Numbered from the stretch's first letter, positions 25,561 through 38,472 are shown. The stretch: DNA of 64,000 nt from Mortierella alpina (GCA_029449245.1 JANATF010000021.1:62001-126000), one strand, 5' to 3'. Numbers and translations are program-made. Notes: a model not told the origin generated them from the letters alone.

Positions 25561-25873
25561 GCCTGGCGTATTTGCTTATCCCTCGAATATATATTTGCGC
25601 TTTTGCGTCACGAACTGTCTTGAGACATGACAAAAATAAAAGAAATCAAGACACAGCACGCATCAAATTTCGTGCGAGGACTTTCACCAGGCCTATCATT
25701 TCCTTGACATGAGCTCTCCTAATTTGACCTTCCTGCGTGCACCGAGCTCAAATGACGCGGCGCTGGCGAATTGTGTATATAATCAACAATGCCCTCCCTT
25801 CCATATGTTTAATATTGCGTTTTTGCTCCATTGCTAAATGTCTCTTTCTTTTCTTTTTCCTTTTATTCAACAG

Positions 25874-26341
25874 TTGAAATTACGACAGGTTCTGGAAGGC
25901 AGTGAGGTTGAGAAAGCGCTCGTAACCGTCAGCAGCGACACCACACAGGGAAAGATGGAAAAGGAGCATAAGAAGGTGGTGAAAGACTTGGCTCAGGAAT
26001 ACAAAAGGGTAAATCGAGAGCAGGGGTCGTCAAATCGCATAGGATCGACACAACCACACGCGCCAAGGCTGTCAGACTATTGTCCTACAGGAGTTTATTT
26101 CAGCATGGTCATCACTTTTCCTGCGGAGACCGTCAGGTTCCAGATTGTCCGTCCTGATCCAGAGCCAGAGCTGGAGGGTCTTGATTGAGTCTCCATCAAC
26201 ATTGACGACAACAACTTTCACACACAAATCTTTCCAGAGCTACATATCAAGTTCCTCGACAGACTCAAGCAACATAAGCGATCGGCGACAGAGGAAGAAA
26301 GTGCAAAGCCGATAACCGGTCCTTTACCGCGAGATGACTGA
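25874..26341 (+). pseudogene. 3' exon of a gene of unknown family, with an internal stop
   Basis: Starts after the acceptor TTTTATTCAACAG and aligns with the exon at 24614-24997 read on the other strand. It has a charged helical region, then DYCPTGVYFSMVITFP. An in-frame TGA at 26186-26188 is followed by continued homologous sequence (NFHTQIFPELHIKFLDRLK) to a TGA at 26339-26341. The single internal stop suggests a pseudogene, although the continuing tail shows decay is recent. The two family members are head to head, about 880 bp apart, with gypsy and foldback debris between them. Confidence 0.5.
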
Positions 26342-26679
26342 TCCATCCGCAAATTGCTTGTGTTTCTCACGCCCTACATCTCTTTGACAGCAACTCATCC
26401 CGAACAGTACATGTAATCGGCAGCAGTTATGCAGTTATTGTAAAAAAAATCCATTCATACCTTGAATGTTACACGAACAAAATCACGCACAGCGCATGTA
26501 CAATTGCCAGAAGTAATGATAGTGCAATGCATACGTAGATCGTGATCATTTAACTCACCATTACTGAACAGATATATGTACTCGGGAGCTTACCTTACCG
26601 TGCTTTGCAACAACAAAAATGTTATTACGTGGTTAAGGCCCATATACTGCTCATGAATAACGAAAGTCGAAATCGGTAA
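26342..26679. other. Intergenic
   Basis: No gene, RNA or recurring repeat recognised. Confidence 0.4.
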
Positions 26680-27241
26680 TTCATTTGACTTTGTAGACCT
26701 GGAACTGGCATTTCTCCAAATTGACTTGAACGTCGGTATCCGAGAATAGCTAGAGTACTTGGCGACTATGCCTGGTATGTGATTCCTCGTCGGTGGAGTA
26801 GATCAAAATATCGTCGAGATATCATAAATAACGACAACAGTGTCGAAAAAAAAAATACTGTACAAAGACTGGTACCATCCTGCGACAGTCGATTCGGATG
26901 AAGAGCAGCAGGTCTGGTCCCGAGGGCTTGCTTTTTGGGAAGAAGAAAGGCGCGACAGGTGTATTGTTGCGAGTTGATTGATGGTTGACACGTGCATCCA
27001 TAAACTCTTCCATCGACATCATCTTGTGGGTCGTACCTTTCAGGAGAGCAGGTTCTCTCCAGCCAACAATCTCTACCTCGCCGACAAGATCAGGACACAT
27101 CTCTGAGATCGGGGGCTGATGCGGCCAATCAGAGAGACGCCGTGACTTGAACGTCTCGCTGAAAACGGACATCATGTACTGCTCGAAAATATTCCCCTGA
27201 GCGGCAGCCTCGGCCCGATCCATCAACTCCTTGAGAGCCAC
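26680..27241 (-). pseudogene. Ty3/gypsy pol relic around the RT active site
   Basis: On the minus strand an upstream part reads TPVAPFFFPKSKPSGPDLL (start of the RT domain). After deletions and a frame change comes YLDDILIYSTDEESHTRHS, the RT YxDD box and following helix, then QVNLEKCQFQVYKVK. At least one stop and one frameshift are present. This family differs from the intact gypsy at 31.5-38.7 kb (YVDD, different flanks). Confidence 0.65.
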
Positions 27242-27371
27242 CTGAAATCCTGGGTCCGTCGCAGTGAAGAAACAGTAGACATCAAGAGTATAGAAAGCAT
27301 TATATTAAAAAGGATCATATTACTCATACTGATTTAAACTTCTGCCCTCATGGCCAATCCGCACCATAGAG

Positions 27372-28751
27372 ATGGGAACCCACACACCCCCCCCCCCCAA
27401 TTCCTCAACCGGGAACCCACCATTTCAAACTTATGCATCCAAGGCCGCGGCCAGAGAAGCCCTCATCTTCCTCACCACCTACGCTCACCCACAGTACGGA
27501 CACCTGGCTGTCCCCCCCAGACGAAACCCTCAACTCGACAACTCTGCCAGTACCTGGTCCATTGCCCACCTTGTTCCAAAGACCGTTACGTCAGGAGAAG
27601 TCCACGACGCAGCTGCAGACACCTTTGAACAAAACTCTGACAACCCCGTAAAGGGAGTTGATCGCTTCCCCACCAGCACCGCCGGCCACCATAGAGTGGA
27701 AGTCTCTTACGACCCTCAACTTGACCCTGCCATTATCTCCACTATCCCCATCAACGTGCACGCAGTAGAGTACCATCCTGTGTCGACCCAGACCGACTAC
27801 ATCATTACACGTTTCGCCATTAGCGACTACCGCTTCCGACCCGCCGATGTGCATTTCCAGGATCTCTTCAGATTAACCAGAAGCTTCGCAGATGATTTCG
27901 GAATGGGCGACGTCATCAAGATTGAAGTCCCCAAATTCCGATCCCCGAAAGGTCGGTATGCCTACCGAAGTGAGTTCGTCTTCTACACCAAGGGTGAGAG
28001 GGAGGCGACCTCCATTATCCCCCACTTCATGCCTCTAGAGGGACACCAGACGAACCCTGTCAAGGTCGGATGGAATGGTGCCCCGCCCCTGTGTACCTAT
28101 TGCAAGAGGGAAGGCCACTTCCTCAAGACATGCGCCGAGAGACTGAGCAAGATCTGCAACACCTGCCACGCCCCTGGACACATCAGTGTGCACTGTGCGC
28201 GGTTTGGAGAGCGAGACCATAAGGCTGCAGGTAAGAGCCCTGTGAGTGCATCCCCCTCCACCTCATATTCCAATGCCGCTTCTTCTTCCACTGCTTCCTC
28301 TTCCACTGCTTCTTCTTCCTTGAACCCCTCTTCTCCCAACGTTGCCACCACCACCACCCCTGCCAAGAAGGCACGCGCCCGCTCTCCCTCGCACTTTGAG
28401 TTCTCTGAAGGTGAGTTTGAGCACCTTATCGACTATGTCGATGACTACGAGTCAGACGGCTCTGAGGACAGAGAAGGAATGAGCGATGTTCTGTCCGAAA
28501 AGGACAGCGCACCCGACCAGACGACCCAGCCTCAAGATATGGATGTGGACGATGTGGCGCCCACTGCCGCCACTGCTGAGACGTACAAGGACCAGCCCCC
28601 CTACACCCAGATCCCCGCTCACGAAAACACCCCTGACTCTGACTCCACCGAATCAACTGAAGACAGCCCCACGACCCCTACTGCACCCGCACCTGCGGAG
28701 GCAAAGGGAAGATCCACCAAGAAGAGCAACAAAAAATACCCACTCCCCTGA
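27372..28751 (+). CDS. LINE ORF1 (gag-like nucleic acid-binding protein)
   Basis: A frame of 459 codons. Residues ~235-275 contain two CCHC zinc knuckles, CTYCKREGHFLKTC and CNTCHAPGHISVHC, which bind RNA in LINE and retrovirus-like Gag proteins. A Ser/Ala/Thr-rich spacer and an acidic segment follow, and the protein ends in a Lys-rich tail. The stop is 50 bp before ORF2. A 12-C run at 27387-27399 separates an upstream ATG in another frame (27350, MANPHHRDGNPHT...) from this frame. The natural start may be 27350 with the C-run having changed length, which would make this copy's ORF1 5'-frameshifted. Confidence 0.75.
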   Translation: MGTHTPPPPNSSTGNPPFQTYASKAAAREALIFLTTYAHPQYGHLAVPPRRNPQLDNSASTWSIAHLVPKTVTSGEVHDAAADTFEQNSDNPVKGVDRFPTSTAGHHRVEVSYDPQLDPAIISTIPINVHAVEYHPVSTQTDYIITRFAISDYRFRPADVHFQDLFRLTRSFADDFGMGDVIKIEVPKFRSPKGRYAYRSEFVFYTKGEREATSIIPHFMPLEGHQTNPVKVGWNGAPPLCTYCKREGHFLKTCAERLSKICNTCHAPGHISVHCARFGERDHKAAGKSPVSASPSTSYSNAASSSTASSSTASSSLNPSSPNVATTTTPAKKARARSPSHFEFSEGEFEHLIDYVDDYESDGSEDREGMSDVLSEKDSAPDQTTQPQDMDVDDVAPTAATAETYKDQPPYTQIPAHENTPDSDSTESTEDSPTTPTAPAPAEAKGRSTKKSNKKYPLP

Positions 28752-31514
28752 ACCCACAGAACTTAGGCGATCATCGCGCAATATAAAGAAAGCCTCAAAA
28801 AATGAAAATAGCAACTCTTCATTGTCGCGGTCTCCGCAAACAACACCTCTCCACCAACAACGCCCGCCAACCCAACAACTTTCTCATCTGGCTCCGTCAA
28901 AGGGAGGCTGATATACTTGCCCTCCAGGAGCTACGATTCTCTACCACACCCACCACCAATGAACAAGCACTCCACAATCAATACCTCAACGCCAACGATT
29001 CAGTCTGGACTGAACACTGCGCTCTCCTCCTTCGCGACCCGGACCTCTCACTCTCCAACACTGACACTACCCTCGACGGTCGTGCAATCATCACCACGGT
29101 TACCTCTGCCTCCTCTTCCTTCTCCTCCACTTTCTGTGTTATGTATGCCCCAGCTAACAGGGCAGACCGCAGGACTTTCCTACTGGAATGTCTAACTTTA
29201 CCTTTCTTCGTGCACCCTCCACAACATGCCCTGCTTATGGGCGATCTCAACTTCCCCAACTTTGGCCGGAGGCACCATGCCCAGTTCCAAGACTGGCTGG
29301 CGGTCCGACTAGTTGACTGTTTCACCCCACTACACACCCCACCCATACCTACCTTCACACACACTGGCAACGGTGCCCGCACCACAATCGATTATATTTT
29401 TTGCACTCTGCCGTTGCACTCACAGGTCTCTGACACCGAACAAAGTTGTGCGCCTCAATTTTCAGACCACGACATGTTGTCACTGACCCTCACACCAGCC
29501 CTCACCCCAAAGACAGGGCGAGGCTTTTGGCGCATGAATACCAGGCTACTCAACATTAGCTGCTTTCTAGAGGACCTGACCGATTTTCTATCCAGGGCAT
29601 CACGAAGACGGGATATGGAGAACGGACAGCAACACTGGGATCGACTCAAGAAGATGATCAAAAAGTTCAGCATAACCGCCTCGATCGAGCGCAAACGGGA
29701 CCGCCAGACAACAATCGAAGGTCTGAACCAAGCGAGACAACGCACACTGGGAGCATTCTCCTCAGCCTCAGCAACCGATAACGAAAAGCTGGAGAGGGAA
29801 CTCTCCACCCTGGAAGCGGAACTCCAACAGACAATAGCCGAGGAAGTGGACGTACATGCCCTCCGATCTGGGACAACGTGGCGGGAGAAGGGCGAGGCGA
29901 ACTCGAGATATTTTTTCAGAGCCATCGCAGAGCGCTATGCGAAGCGACTGGTCCCCCCTCTCCACAACCCTGCCACAGATAACCTGACGTCCACTAACGA
30001 GGAGAAACTACAGGTGGCTGCCGATTTCTACTCTGACCTTTACACCCCGGAACCACACTCTACAGAGGACACACGCACACTGCTCCAAGCTCTACCACTA
30101 GCAGCCAGCCTGTCAGACCTGGATCAGGAGATGATCGTGGGCCTCATACAGGAAGATCAGTTGCAAGCAGTGGTCAACCACTCCCCCAACACCAACGCAC
30201 CAGGACGAGACGGAATCCCCTTTGAACTATACCGTGCCATACTTCACATACCTTGGATCATGGACCTGCTACTGGAAGTCATGAACGATGCATTGCAGGA
30301 TGGAGTCTCCCCTCCGAGCTGGCGAAAGACAGTCATGATCCTACTCTACAAGAAAGGGGAGGCATCACGGCTCGCCAACTGGAGACCTCTATCCTTGATC
30401 AACACGGACGCCAAGTTGTTCACAAAGATACTAGCCCAACGACTCAGACCCTGCATGGCAGCCCTAACAGGAGAGTATCAGACTGGATTCACAGCGGGAA
30501 GACACATCGTTGATAACGGACTATCCCTGCTCTGCCTCCAGGACTACTGCAAGGACCGCTCCCAGGAACATGTGGGAATAATGCTCGATCAAGAGAAGGC
30601 TTATGACTTTGGGCACCCATCCTACCTCAAGGCAGTCCTGACGCATTTCCGATTCCCTCGGGCTTTCGTGAGGTGCATAACACTGCTCTTTTTCTCTACA
30701 GAGATCACACTCAATATCAACGGACATGCATCCTCGGAATTCACCCAGTCCAGGGGCCTTCGACAGGGAGATCCGCTGTCCCCGCTGCTCTTTAACCTGG
30801 CATTCGAGCCCCTTCTGGCGTACATCCAGTCTTCGCAGGAACTTCATGGGATTCAAATACCAGGGAGAGAAACGGCAATCAAACTCTCGGCGTTCGCGGA
30901 TGACCTCCTAATCTACTTGGTCTCACTGACGGAGTGGCATTGGCTAGAGGAAGCACTTCAACTCTATGGACGAGCCTCCAACGCCAAAGTCGACTTAGCC
31001 AAGACGGTGGCCTTCCCCTTGGGCAAGGAACCTAACACAGCACTCAAAACCCACCTCCAAACTCTACAGATCCAGTGGCACGACAAGGACAAGGAGAAAG
31101 ACCTGATATACCTCGGATTCCCCGTGGCCTTCTCCAGGCAGCAAGAGGAGAGCTGTTGGGACCAATTGAAGACCAAGATCCAGGGAGTACTGACCATCCA
31201 TTCCACCCGAACACTATCGGTCCTGGGCAGAGGCACAATAGTGAACGCACTCGTACTAGTACGTATGTGGCACATAGTATGGGTAGCCACCCCCACAAGG
31301 AAATTTACCAAGTAGCTGCGTAAGATCATCCGAGAGTTCATGTGCCCCTTCAAGCCTCAAGCAGGATGGTCAGTAATCACCACACTCAGGACAGAAGGCG
31401 GACTAGGAGTTATAGACCCAGAAATCCAGGCTCAGGCATTTCAACTCAAGCAACTCAGTAACATGGTCTCAGACAGCGTATCGTGGGGGAAGGAGATTGT
31501 GTTGGACATCATAC

Positions 31515-31705
31515 TGAAACGTAGAGTGGAATAGGGGAAGTCAAGGAGACAAAGAGTTGTTGTTTATTGTCTGCCGAGGCAGGACTCCTTTATAGGTGTC
31601 CTGCCACGGGCTATCTTTACACTCAATGAACTTTGATAAAAAGGGAAGTGGTCTCTGACTAGAGAGGTACACTCCCTAGAACCTAGTAGGTCCCAGTACG
31701 TTACA
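31515..31705 (-). repeat. Gypsy 3' LTR
   Basis: 191-bp LTR at the downstream end in element orientation. TG...CA ends; it contains a TATAAAGGA-like box and an AATAAA-type signal (GACAATAAACAA) on the minus strand. Confidence 0.95.
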
Positions 31706-31995
31706 AGCTCCCCCCGAGATTTAATCTACAGTCATGATCATAAGGTAGGGTACAGGTAACTGGTGTGGGTAAAAGTGGAAAACCTCATGAACTAACTATT
31801 GATATGTGAGGGTAAAAAGTGAAAAACCTCAGGATGCTCGTTATGATAGAGGGAAAAGTGGAAACCTCTTGATGTGCCTTGCAGGGATAAAACTGTGAAA
31901 ACCCTTTACAGGAGAAGACATGCGTCTTTACCTTCTTTGTGGGGAAAACGCGTGGCGTGCAAAACCCCAACAAGCATTTCTGCTTGTTGCTACGA

Positions 31996-34900
31996 CTACA
32001 GCTTGCCAGCTCTCCTTGTGGATGCTGGTCTTCCTTTGCTCTTCCTACTCTTACTGGAGTCTTGAATGGACTTCTTGTCTTTAAGCTTGCTTCTTCTTAG
32101 ATCTCTTCTTTGAGCCTTTTCATTCCTCTTAGCTTGTCTGGCGATGACATGAGGATTCTCTTGCTTTAGACGCTTCCAATATTGTCTGATCAGAGTGTCT
32201 GAATCGAAGCTGCTGTATGGGATTCGTTGATTGTGTGAGGAGTCGTATCCTTTCCACTTAACAGTGTACTCCACTCCCTCCCCAGAAAAGTCGTGGCCTA
32301 GAATGGCTTCGACTTCGTACGACTCAGCACTAGGAGCATCCAATGCCTGAGTGACACGCTTGAGCTGTTCTGGAGAATAGTTGCGAGCGAGCGTTTGGTT
32401 TGTGACATCCAACAGTGTGTAGGAACCATTATCGGAGCGAGACATGACTTTGAATGGGCCATGATATTTGGGCGAGAGTTTGCCTTCTGGTGTTTCTTCT
32501 CTGGTCATGACAAAAGTGCCAGGAGGAAAGTCCAGAATACGATGTGACCGATTGAACTTGTCGATCATTTTGCGTTGAGTGTCTGCGCTTTTGTCAGCGA
32601 TGGCTGGATACACCAAGTTAGTTAGATACTCCAATCTTTCTTCAAGTTGTTTTTCAGTCATTAAGTGTGATTCAGCAGACGAGAAGTCTGTCAAACCAGC
32701 AAATGAACGACCAAAAAACAGGGAGAAAGGTGTTGAGCTGTGAAGGCTAGTCGCTCTGGCATTCAATTGAAGCTGGACCATGGGAAGATAAGCATCCCAA
32801 GTTTCCGTGCGACCTTCTAGCTGCTTACGGAGATTTTCTTTAAGAGCTCGAACAAAACGTTCTGCGACCCCGTTAGACCTTGGGTGATATGGTGTGGATA
32901 ACCGATGATCTACTTTCAGTTTTTGTGCCATGAGTTTGATGATTGTATTCACAAACTCTGTACCATTGTCGCTCTGGATAATCTTAGGGAATCCGATACC
33001 ACAAAACAGTTTGAACAGCACACGTGCTACTGTTTCGGCTTCTTTGTTAGGCAGTGGCTCTAGGAAGACGAATCTTGTGCAGATGTCAACCATGACCAGC
33101 GCAAAGTTATTGCCTTGGGTACTGGTCTCGAATGAGGCGAGATCTATTGCGACGTGTTCTCCTGGGAGACGTGCGTGGATTGCTTTTGACGGGTGATATC
33201 CTTTGCGGGCAATGTTAAAGTGCTGACAGGGTCCACACTGACTAACCCAAGCAAGACAGTCTTCTCGAAGTTTAGGCCAGGTGAAACCCTTCTTATGGAT
33301 CGCGTCGACCATTGCGTTGCCTCCAAGGTGACCAAATTCATGCACACTTTTCAGCATTTGCTTGCGCTCGCTGAGATCCAGGATTGTGTCCTTCGGTGTG
33401 TCTTCGAATTGCATCGCATGAGCGTAGGGTGCATTGGGATCAATGCTTGCGGGGTACAAACTGTTCAGACTATTAGCCAGTTCTACGGAAGACATACTCG
33501 ACGGTTCGTGCTCCAAGGGCGGAGCTGTATGTTTCTGACCTGACCTAGTCACTGCTGCGATTTTGTGTTTTTTGGTGTTACTTTGGCTCGGTGACTCTGG
33601 AGGAGTCCATAGTTTATCCGGATATGCTCTAGACAAAGCATCTGGAATGATGTTCAGCACTCCTGGACGATATACACACTCGAAATCATAACTGAGAAGA
33701 GTAGCCTTCCAGTTCGTGATGATCTGAGGAAGCTCCTTCTGTTCGTGAATGTACGTCAGGGGTTTGTGATCGGTGTAGAGAACAAACTTTCTACCCCACA
33801 AGAAATAATGAAATTTCATGAGAGCAAAAATGATGCCTAAGAGCTCCTTCTTGTAGGCAGGATAGTTTTTCTCGTGTTTGTGCAGCGCTCTTGATTGAAA
33901 GGAAATATAGTTGATTTCGCTGTAATCATCCCTCCCACTGGGTAACTGGTAAAGCACACAACCAATTCCTTCGTTGGAGGCGTCCGTGCCGACGTAGAAC
34001 ATCAAGGTGAAGTTTGCGAATTTGAGTATGGGTGATCTTTTCATTAGATACCGAATGGCATCGAAGCATTTCTTCTCCATCTCATTCAGGATGAATTTTC
34101 CTTTGACATTGCGTAGCGCGTCTAGCGGTCCCGACAAGGTGGAAAAGAGGGGTATGTAGCCTCGAAAGTGGTTGAACATTCCCCCATACCGCTGAATCAT
34201 TTTGTTGTTTGAGGGATATGGCCAAGTTTCGACGTTGGCCAATTTCTCAATGTTGATGCGCTTGCCATCCTTACTGATGATAAATCCCAGCAGGAGGACT
34301 TCTGTACTGAGGAAGTGACACTTCTCCTGATTGACGATTAAGCCTACTTCTGTGAGAAGTTTGAGGACTGTGATGACATGGCTGCGATGGTCCTCGATGG
34401 TGAGCGAATAGATCACAATGTCATCGACATAGTTGTCCGAAAAGTGCACATGACCTAATAATTGGGACTAGGGAGGGCCCGGGGCTTCGCCCCGGCTGTT
34501 GTATCGTGGACATTTACGACCGAAGTAGATGGTTGACAAATATGACTTTTCTCTCATTTCAATTCTGGCGCGGTTGCCGACAATTCGTTTAGATATGCTG
34601 AATACTGACATGTCGGCGTCAGGGGAACGGGCCATAAGAACGATCCTTCACATCTACAACGTCCCTCTTTCCATTGCAGGTACGACTCATTTCAACAGGA
34701 CAGTTTCGGGACTCATCAAGAACTCCAGCGCACTCGGTCTGAGTGGCCTTTTTCCTGGACTCGCGAGCTGTATATTTGTTTTCGGAGAGATCTCCTTAAG
34801 CCGAACATCGACACCAGCCGGTATGGCCTTTCTTTTCTTGCCTTTCGTATTGGACCATAGCCTCTGGTAGACTAAAGGAAGGTTCTCATGTTTGACCTTC

Positions 34901-37900
34901 AAGAAGAAGGGAGGCAGCCGCATCGTCTCCTGACCGACTGTTTGCAGCCATGGTGTCTGGCTCTACTGGAGCCATCGGAGCTACCTGGAGCTTCGATATG
35001 CTCTTAGCGTTCACGATCTTAGGCGCCCCTTCATGGCCAGCTCCTCCCTCGCAGGAGATAGGATCGGAGCCGTAGTGTCTTCTGGCTCTGCTGGAGTGAC
35101 TGCGGTCATCGCTGCCGCCTAAAGCCGCCTAGAGCTTTGAACTGCCCCTAACGTTTGCGACTGCTGACGACCCTACATCCGTCTTCTTTGAAGGGAATTG
35201 GATCGTCGTCTGGCGGTTGTCGCGTAGTTAATCATAAGATCAACGGGAGCAAACAGTTGCACTGCTATACACGCTAGACGAAACGACATGCAAATTACAT
35301 TTGAAGTACTGGACAGAACCGAGGCATTAATACTTCTCACCTGTCTATCCTCGCCTAGAATGTGCCGGACGACATGCGCATATGGTAAACTTTTCACTTA
35401 AAGAGGCATTGTGTATTTCTTTAATGCCGAAGGTGAGGAGGGGTGGTGAAAGTTCCTGGATAACTGTATAACAAAATGACACTTTATTTCTTCTGGCTAT
35501 CATACTGTATTCCTGGTACGTAATATTTCTGGACATCACCTTTCAACAACTTCTACCATGCCTCCATGTACCCTCGCAACAACACAATTGTCAGAAGGGG
35601 AGAGACAGTTGCTTACGGTGCCTTACCGAGCAAATGTTTTACTTGCTCGCTCGCTAAAAAGACGCATTTCAGAAAACAAAAAAGGGGGAAAATGGTGCAA
35701 GTGCATTTGCTGAAGTGAGCGAGCAAAAAATTCAAGTCCTCGCTCACGTAGCGAGTTGCTCGCTAGGTCAGGGCCATACAGTTGGCAGGTTGTGCGAAAA
35801 GTATTTGGAGACCACCGCTCTGCAGACCACCGCTTTGGCGAAAACCAACACTCACAGGATAGAGGACGATGACGGGTTGCCTTCGACCCTTCGACCATTG
35901 GTTCCTCTTGCACTGACAGTGTTAATATTAAAGGAGTGTTTGGACAGTCGGAGTGAAGAGTTGGAGGTAATGATGAGCAAGGTGAAAAAAGGGGGGATAA
36001 AAAAAAAGAGAAGACCAATTATTTATCACGTGTGTCCGTAAGTCGTTTGTCAGGTGATCGACGAAACTGGTTCTTAATAGATTAGACATGGCTCTCTGGA
36101 AGATGCTTGTCAACGGTTTGAGTCCAAAAGGGGCTCTGGCAAACATGTACTGCTTGCCACCGTAGGTGAAAGCAGTTAGTGGTTGGCTTGCTTCATCAAT
36201 TGGCATGCGATGGTATGCCTGGGAGAGATCAATGGTAGAAAAGTACTTTGCTCCTGCCATTCTATCATGAATGTCAGTGATTAGGGGCAGTGGAAAATTG
36301 TCTGTGTCCTCCAGCTGTCGGTTCAGCGTTCTAGGATCTAGACAAACACGGTACTTGGTGATATTCCCGTCCAGGTCTCTTCTCGAGGCCATGGTTAGAG
36401 AATTATTATACGGACAACCTTTCGGTGCTGGTACAATGACACCCGTGTCCCACCATTTTTGGATTGCACTATCTACTTCGTCTTTCTCTGTTTGCGCGTA
36501 GAATGGGCGTGATCTTTCTTGAATCGTGCTGCCAGGCTTTACTTTCAAAGATATCCTCATTGACTCTAGCGTGCAATACGACTTTGGGTCAATTTTGGCA
36601 TTAGCGTTCATGTGGGGTTGCAGGGCCTTAATGAACTCTGCCTTTTGTTCGAGGAATTCAGGCGTACGTTCTTCTTCGGGAGTTTCCTTGGGTATGAGCG
36701 AGGCCTTTTCATCATAAGGCACCCAAAGGAACTCCTCCTTTCTCATGGGTGGCATCGCCATTCCTGTGATGGCAAAACCAAATCTTGCAAAGAGATCCAT
36801 TCCTATGATGAAGTCATAGTACTCTATGGCCATAACATACACATGGCGCTCCACGGATCTTTTATTGCATACAAGTTGCACTTTGTCACAAGTAACCATG
36901 CTCTGTGTGCTCGACCCTGCCTCAATCATGGCGATTGAGTCATTAGGTTTCTTGTAGTAGCGAACTGCTAGGTCATCTGCGAATTCTTTGCTAATGAGAG
37001 ACGTTGTTGCTCCTGGGTCCAACAGCGCGGTGCATATCGCACCCATTATGCTAATCGGGACAGCTATTCTGTTATCGCCAGGTGCAGCATCTTTGAATGC
37101 ATACGCTTCTTTTAAATATACACAGGGCAACGAAGAATACGAAGAGAACATGGAGTGTTTATTCAATTCTATGCCTTCCATCTGAGTGTCCTCAGAGATT
37201 TTGCTGAACGCACCAACGGTCTTCTGGAACTTAGGACCTTCTCTAGGCTGGCTAGTCTGGTTGTTAGGGCGTCCGTCTCGGCTATTCTTCCTGGCCTGGT
37301 CGTTCTGCCAATGGTAGCAGTCTTCCTTGGCGTGCCTGAGACTTTTCTCGATACACTTTTTCGAGTAAGTGCAGAGTTCTCGTCTACTGCTCGATCTCGG
37401 CTTCTTGTAGTCTCAGTCCCTGTTGTTCACACCAGAACTAGACCTCTTGCCTTGCATCGACGAGTGGGCCCTGTCAGAGTAATCTGACCTCGGCTTGCCT
37501 TGGGAGCGGCCAGCGACTTGCGCTCCCGTCTTGCCACCATACTTCTTGAGGAAGTAGAGGGTGTGATCCGTCCTGGAGCCCTCCATGGCTCCAGGAGTCT
37601 TGGTGAGGAACTCAAGGTACTTCTTGATGGACTTGACATCGTCGAAGGAGCCATACTCCTTGATTGTAGCCTGGAAGCCGACATCGGATAAATGGTTGCC
37701 GAGTGCCTTGATCAGCACTGAGCAGCCATCGTCGGGGAATTTAGCGGCCTTGATCAGGGGAATCAGACGCTGAGTGAAGGCCAGGAAGGTTTCTCCAACC
37801 TTAGGCCTAGCAGTCAGTACCTCATCGGCCAGGTGAGCCTCAAGTAACTCAGTCTTGAGGGCCTTGTTGAGGCAGACCACGACTTGTTTCCAAGTCCGCT

Positions 37901-38417
37901 TCTCTATCGGCAGTTCCATGATAAGCTCTTGATAGTCTCTCGCAAGACCAACTTTAGATAAGGCGCTGGGCATGTAATCCCACGCCAACTTGTCCATAAG
38001 GTCGTCCGAGAGGTGCCATCTGCACCAGCGCTCGAAATCGTCGCGGAACTTGACGACTCGAATAGCTACTTCTTGTACCATATCTTCCACTGGAAGGGAC
38101 GACACGTTGAGATCAAGGATTGGAGAATCCTTGAATGTCCTCTTCTTGACCTTTGAGTAATCCACCTCGTTAGTGCCTTCGACCAAAGGAATATACTCCT
38201 CGCCAAAGACTCGGTGGAGAGCGCAATGCTCGGGATTGTTCTTGTCCCACTTGACTGAGAACTTGACTGCCTGTGACTCATCAACAGGGGTGGATCGCTC
38301 AGGAGCACTGTCGACTTCCTCTTCGTAGCCTTGGAGAATGGACAGTTTGAGCGAATCCATGTCTTTGCGAAGAGTCTCGCATTGTTGAGTCAAAGTGGCC
38401 AGCATGTCCTCCTTCAT
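31996..38417 (-). pseudogene. Gypsy Gag-Pol frame, interrupted by a TGA and a Helitron-like insertion
   Basis: From 38417: Gag (334 codons) to a TGA at 37413-37415, then the same frame continues with a Cys/His knuckle-like stretch (CTYSKKC...HAKEDCYHW), aspartic protease (LLDPGATTSLIS) and RT (IDLSQAYHRMPI, FGLKPLTSIFQRAM). The frame breaks at the insertion (34468-36086) and resumes with DNYVDDIVIYS. RNase H (YVGTDASNEGIGCVL, YTDHKPLTYIHEQ), integrase (HHCC zinc finger, DNGTEF, Glu in RSNGVAERF) and a C-terminal chromodomain (VEYTVKWKGYD) follow. Without the insertion the frame is ~1600 codons, and the junction codons join exactly. The TGA could be a programmed readthrough or a mutation. Confidence 0.9.
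34468..36086 (-). mobile_element. Helitron-like element, copy 2, inside the gypsy RT domain
   Basis: Inverted copy of 8323-9938 (1619 bp; 1616 bp in copy 1), a few percent different by eye. Element 5' end (TCTAAT) is at 36086, 3' end (CTAG) at 34468, with the hairpin at 34478-34494. It lies between an ATG codon ending at 36087 and a TCC codon starting at 34467 of the gypsy RT, with no duplicated or lost target bases. It must be younger than the gypsy insertion. Confidence 0.85.
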
Positions 38418-38472
38418 TGCGGTGACTTTCTTGATTGGTTAAAGTGTAGATGATCTTATGACCTTGAAAAAA

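Noticed and set aside
28486-28911. Overlapping plus-strand frame across the LINE ORF1/ORF2 junction
   Set aside because: Shadow of ORF1 in an alternative frame, low-complexity Thr/Pro.
34529-34870. 113-codon plus-strand frame inside the Helitron-like element as a gene
   Set aside because: The equivalent frame is not kept in copy 1 (8323-9938), and the complementary strand reads more like a captured coding fragment.
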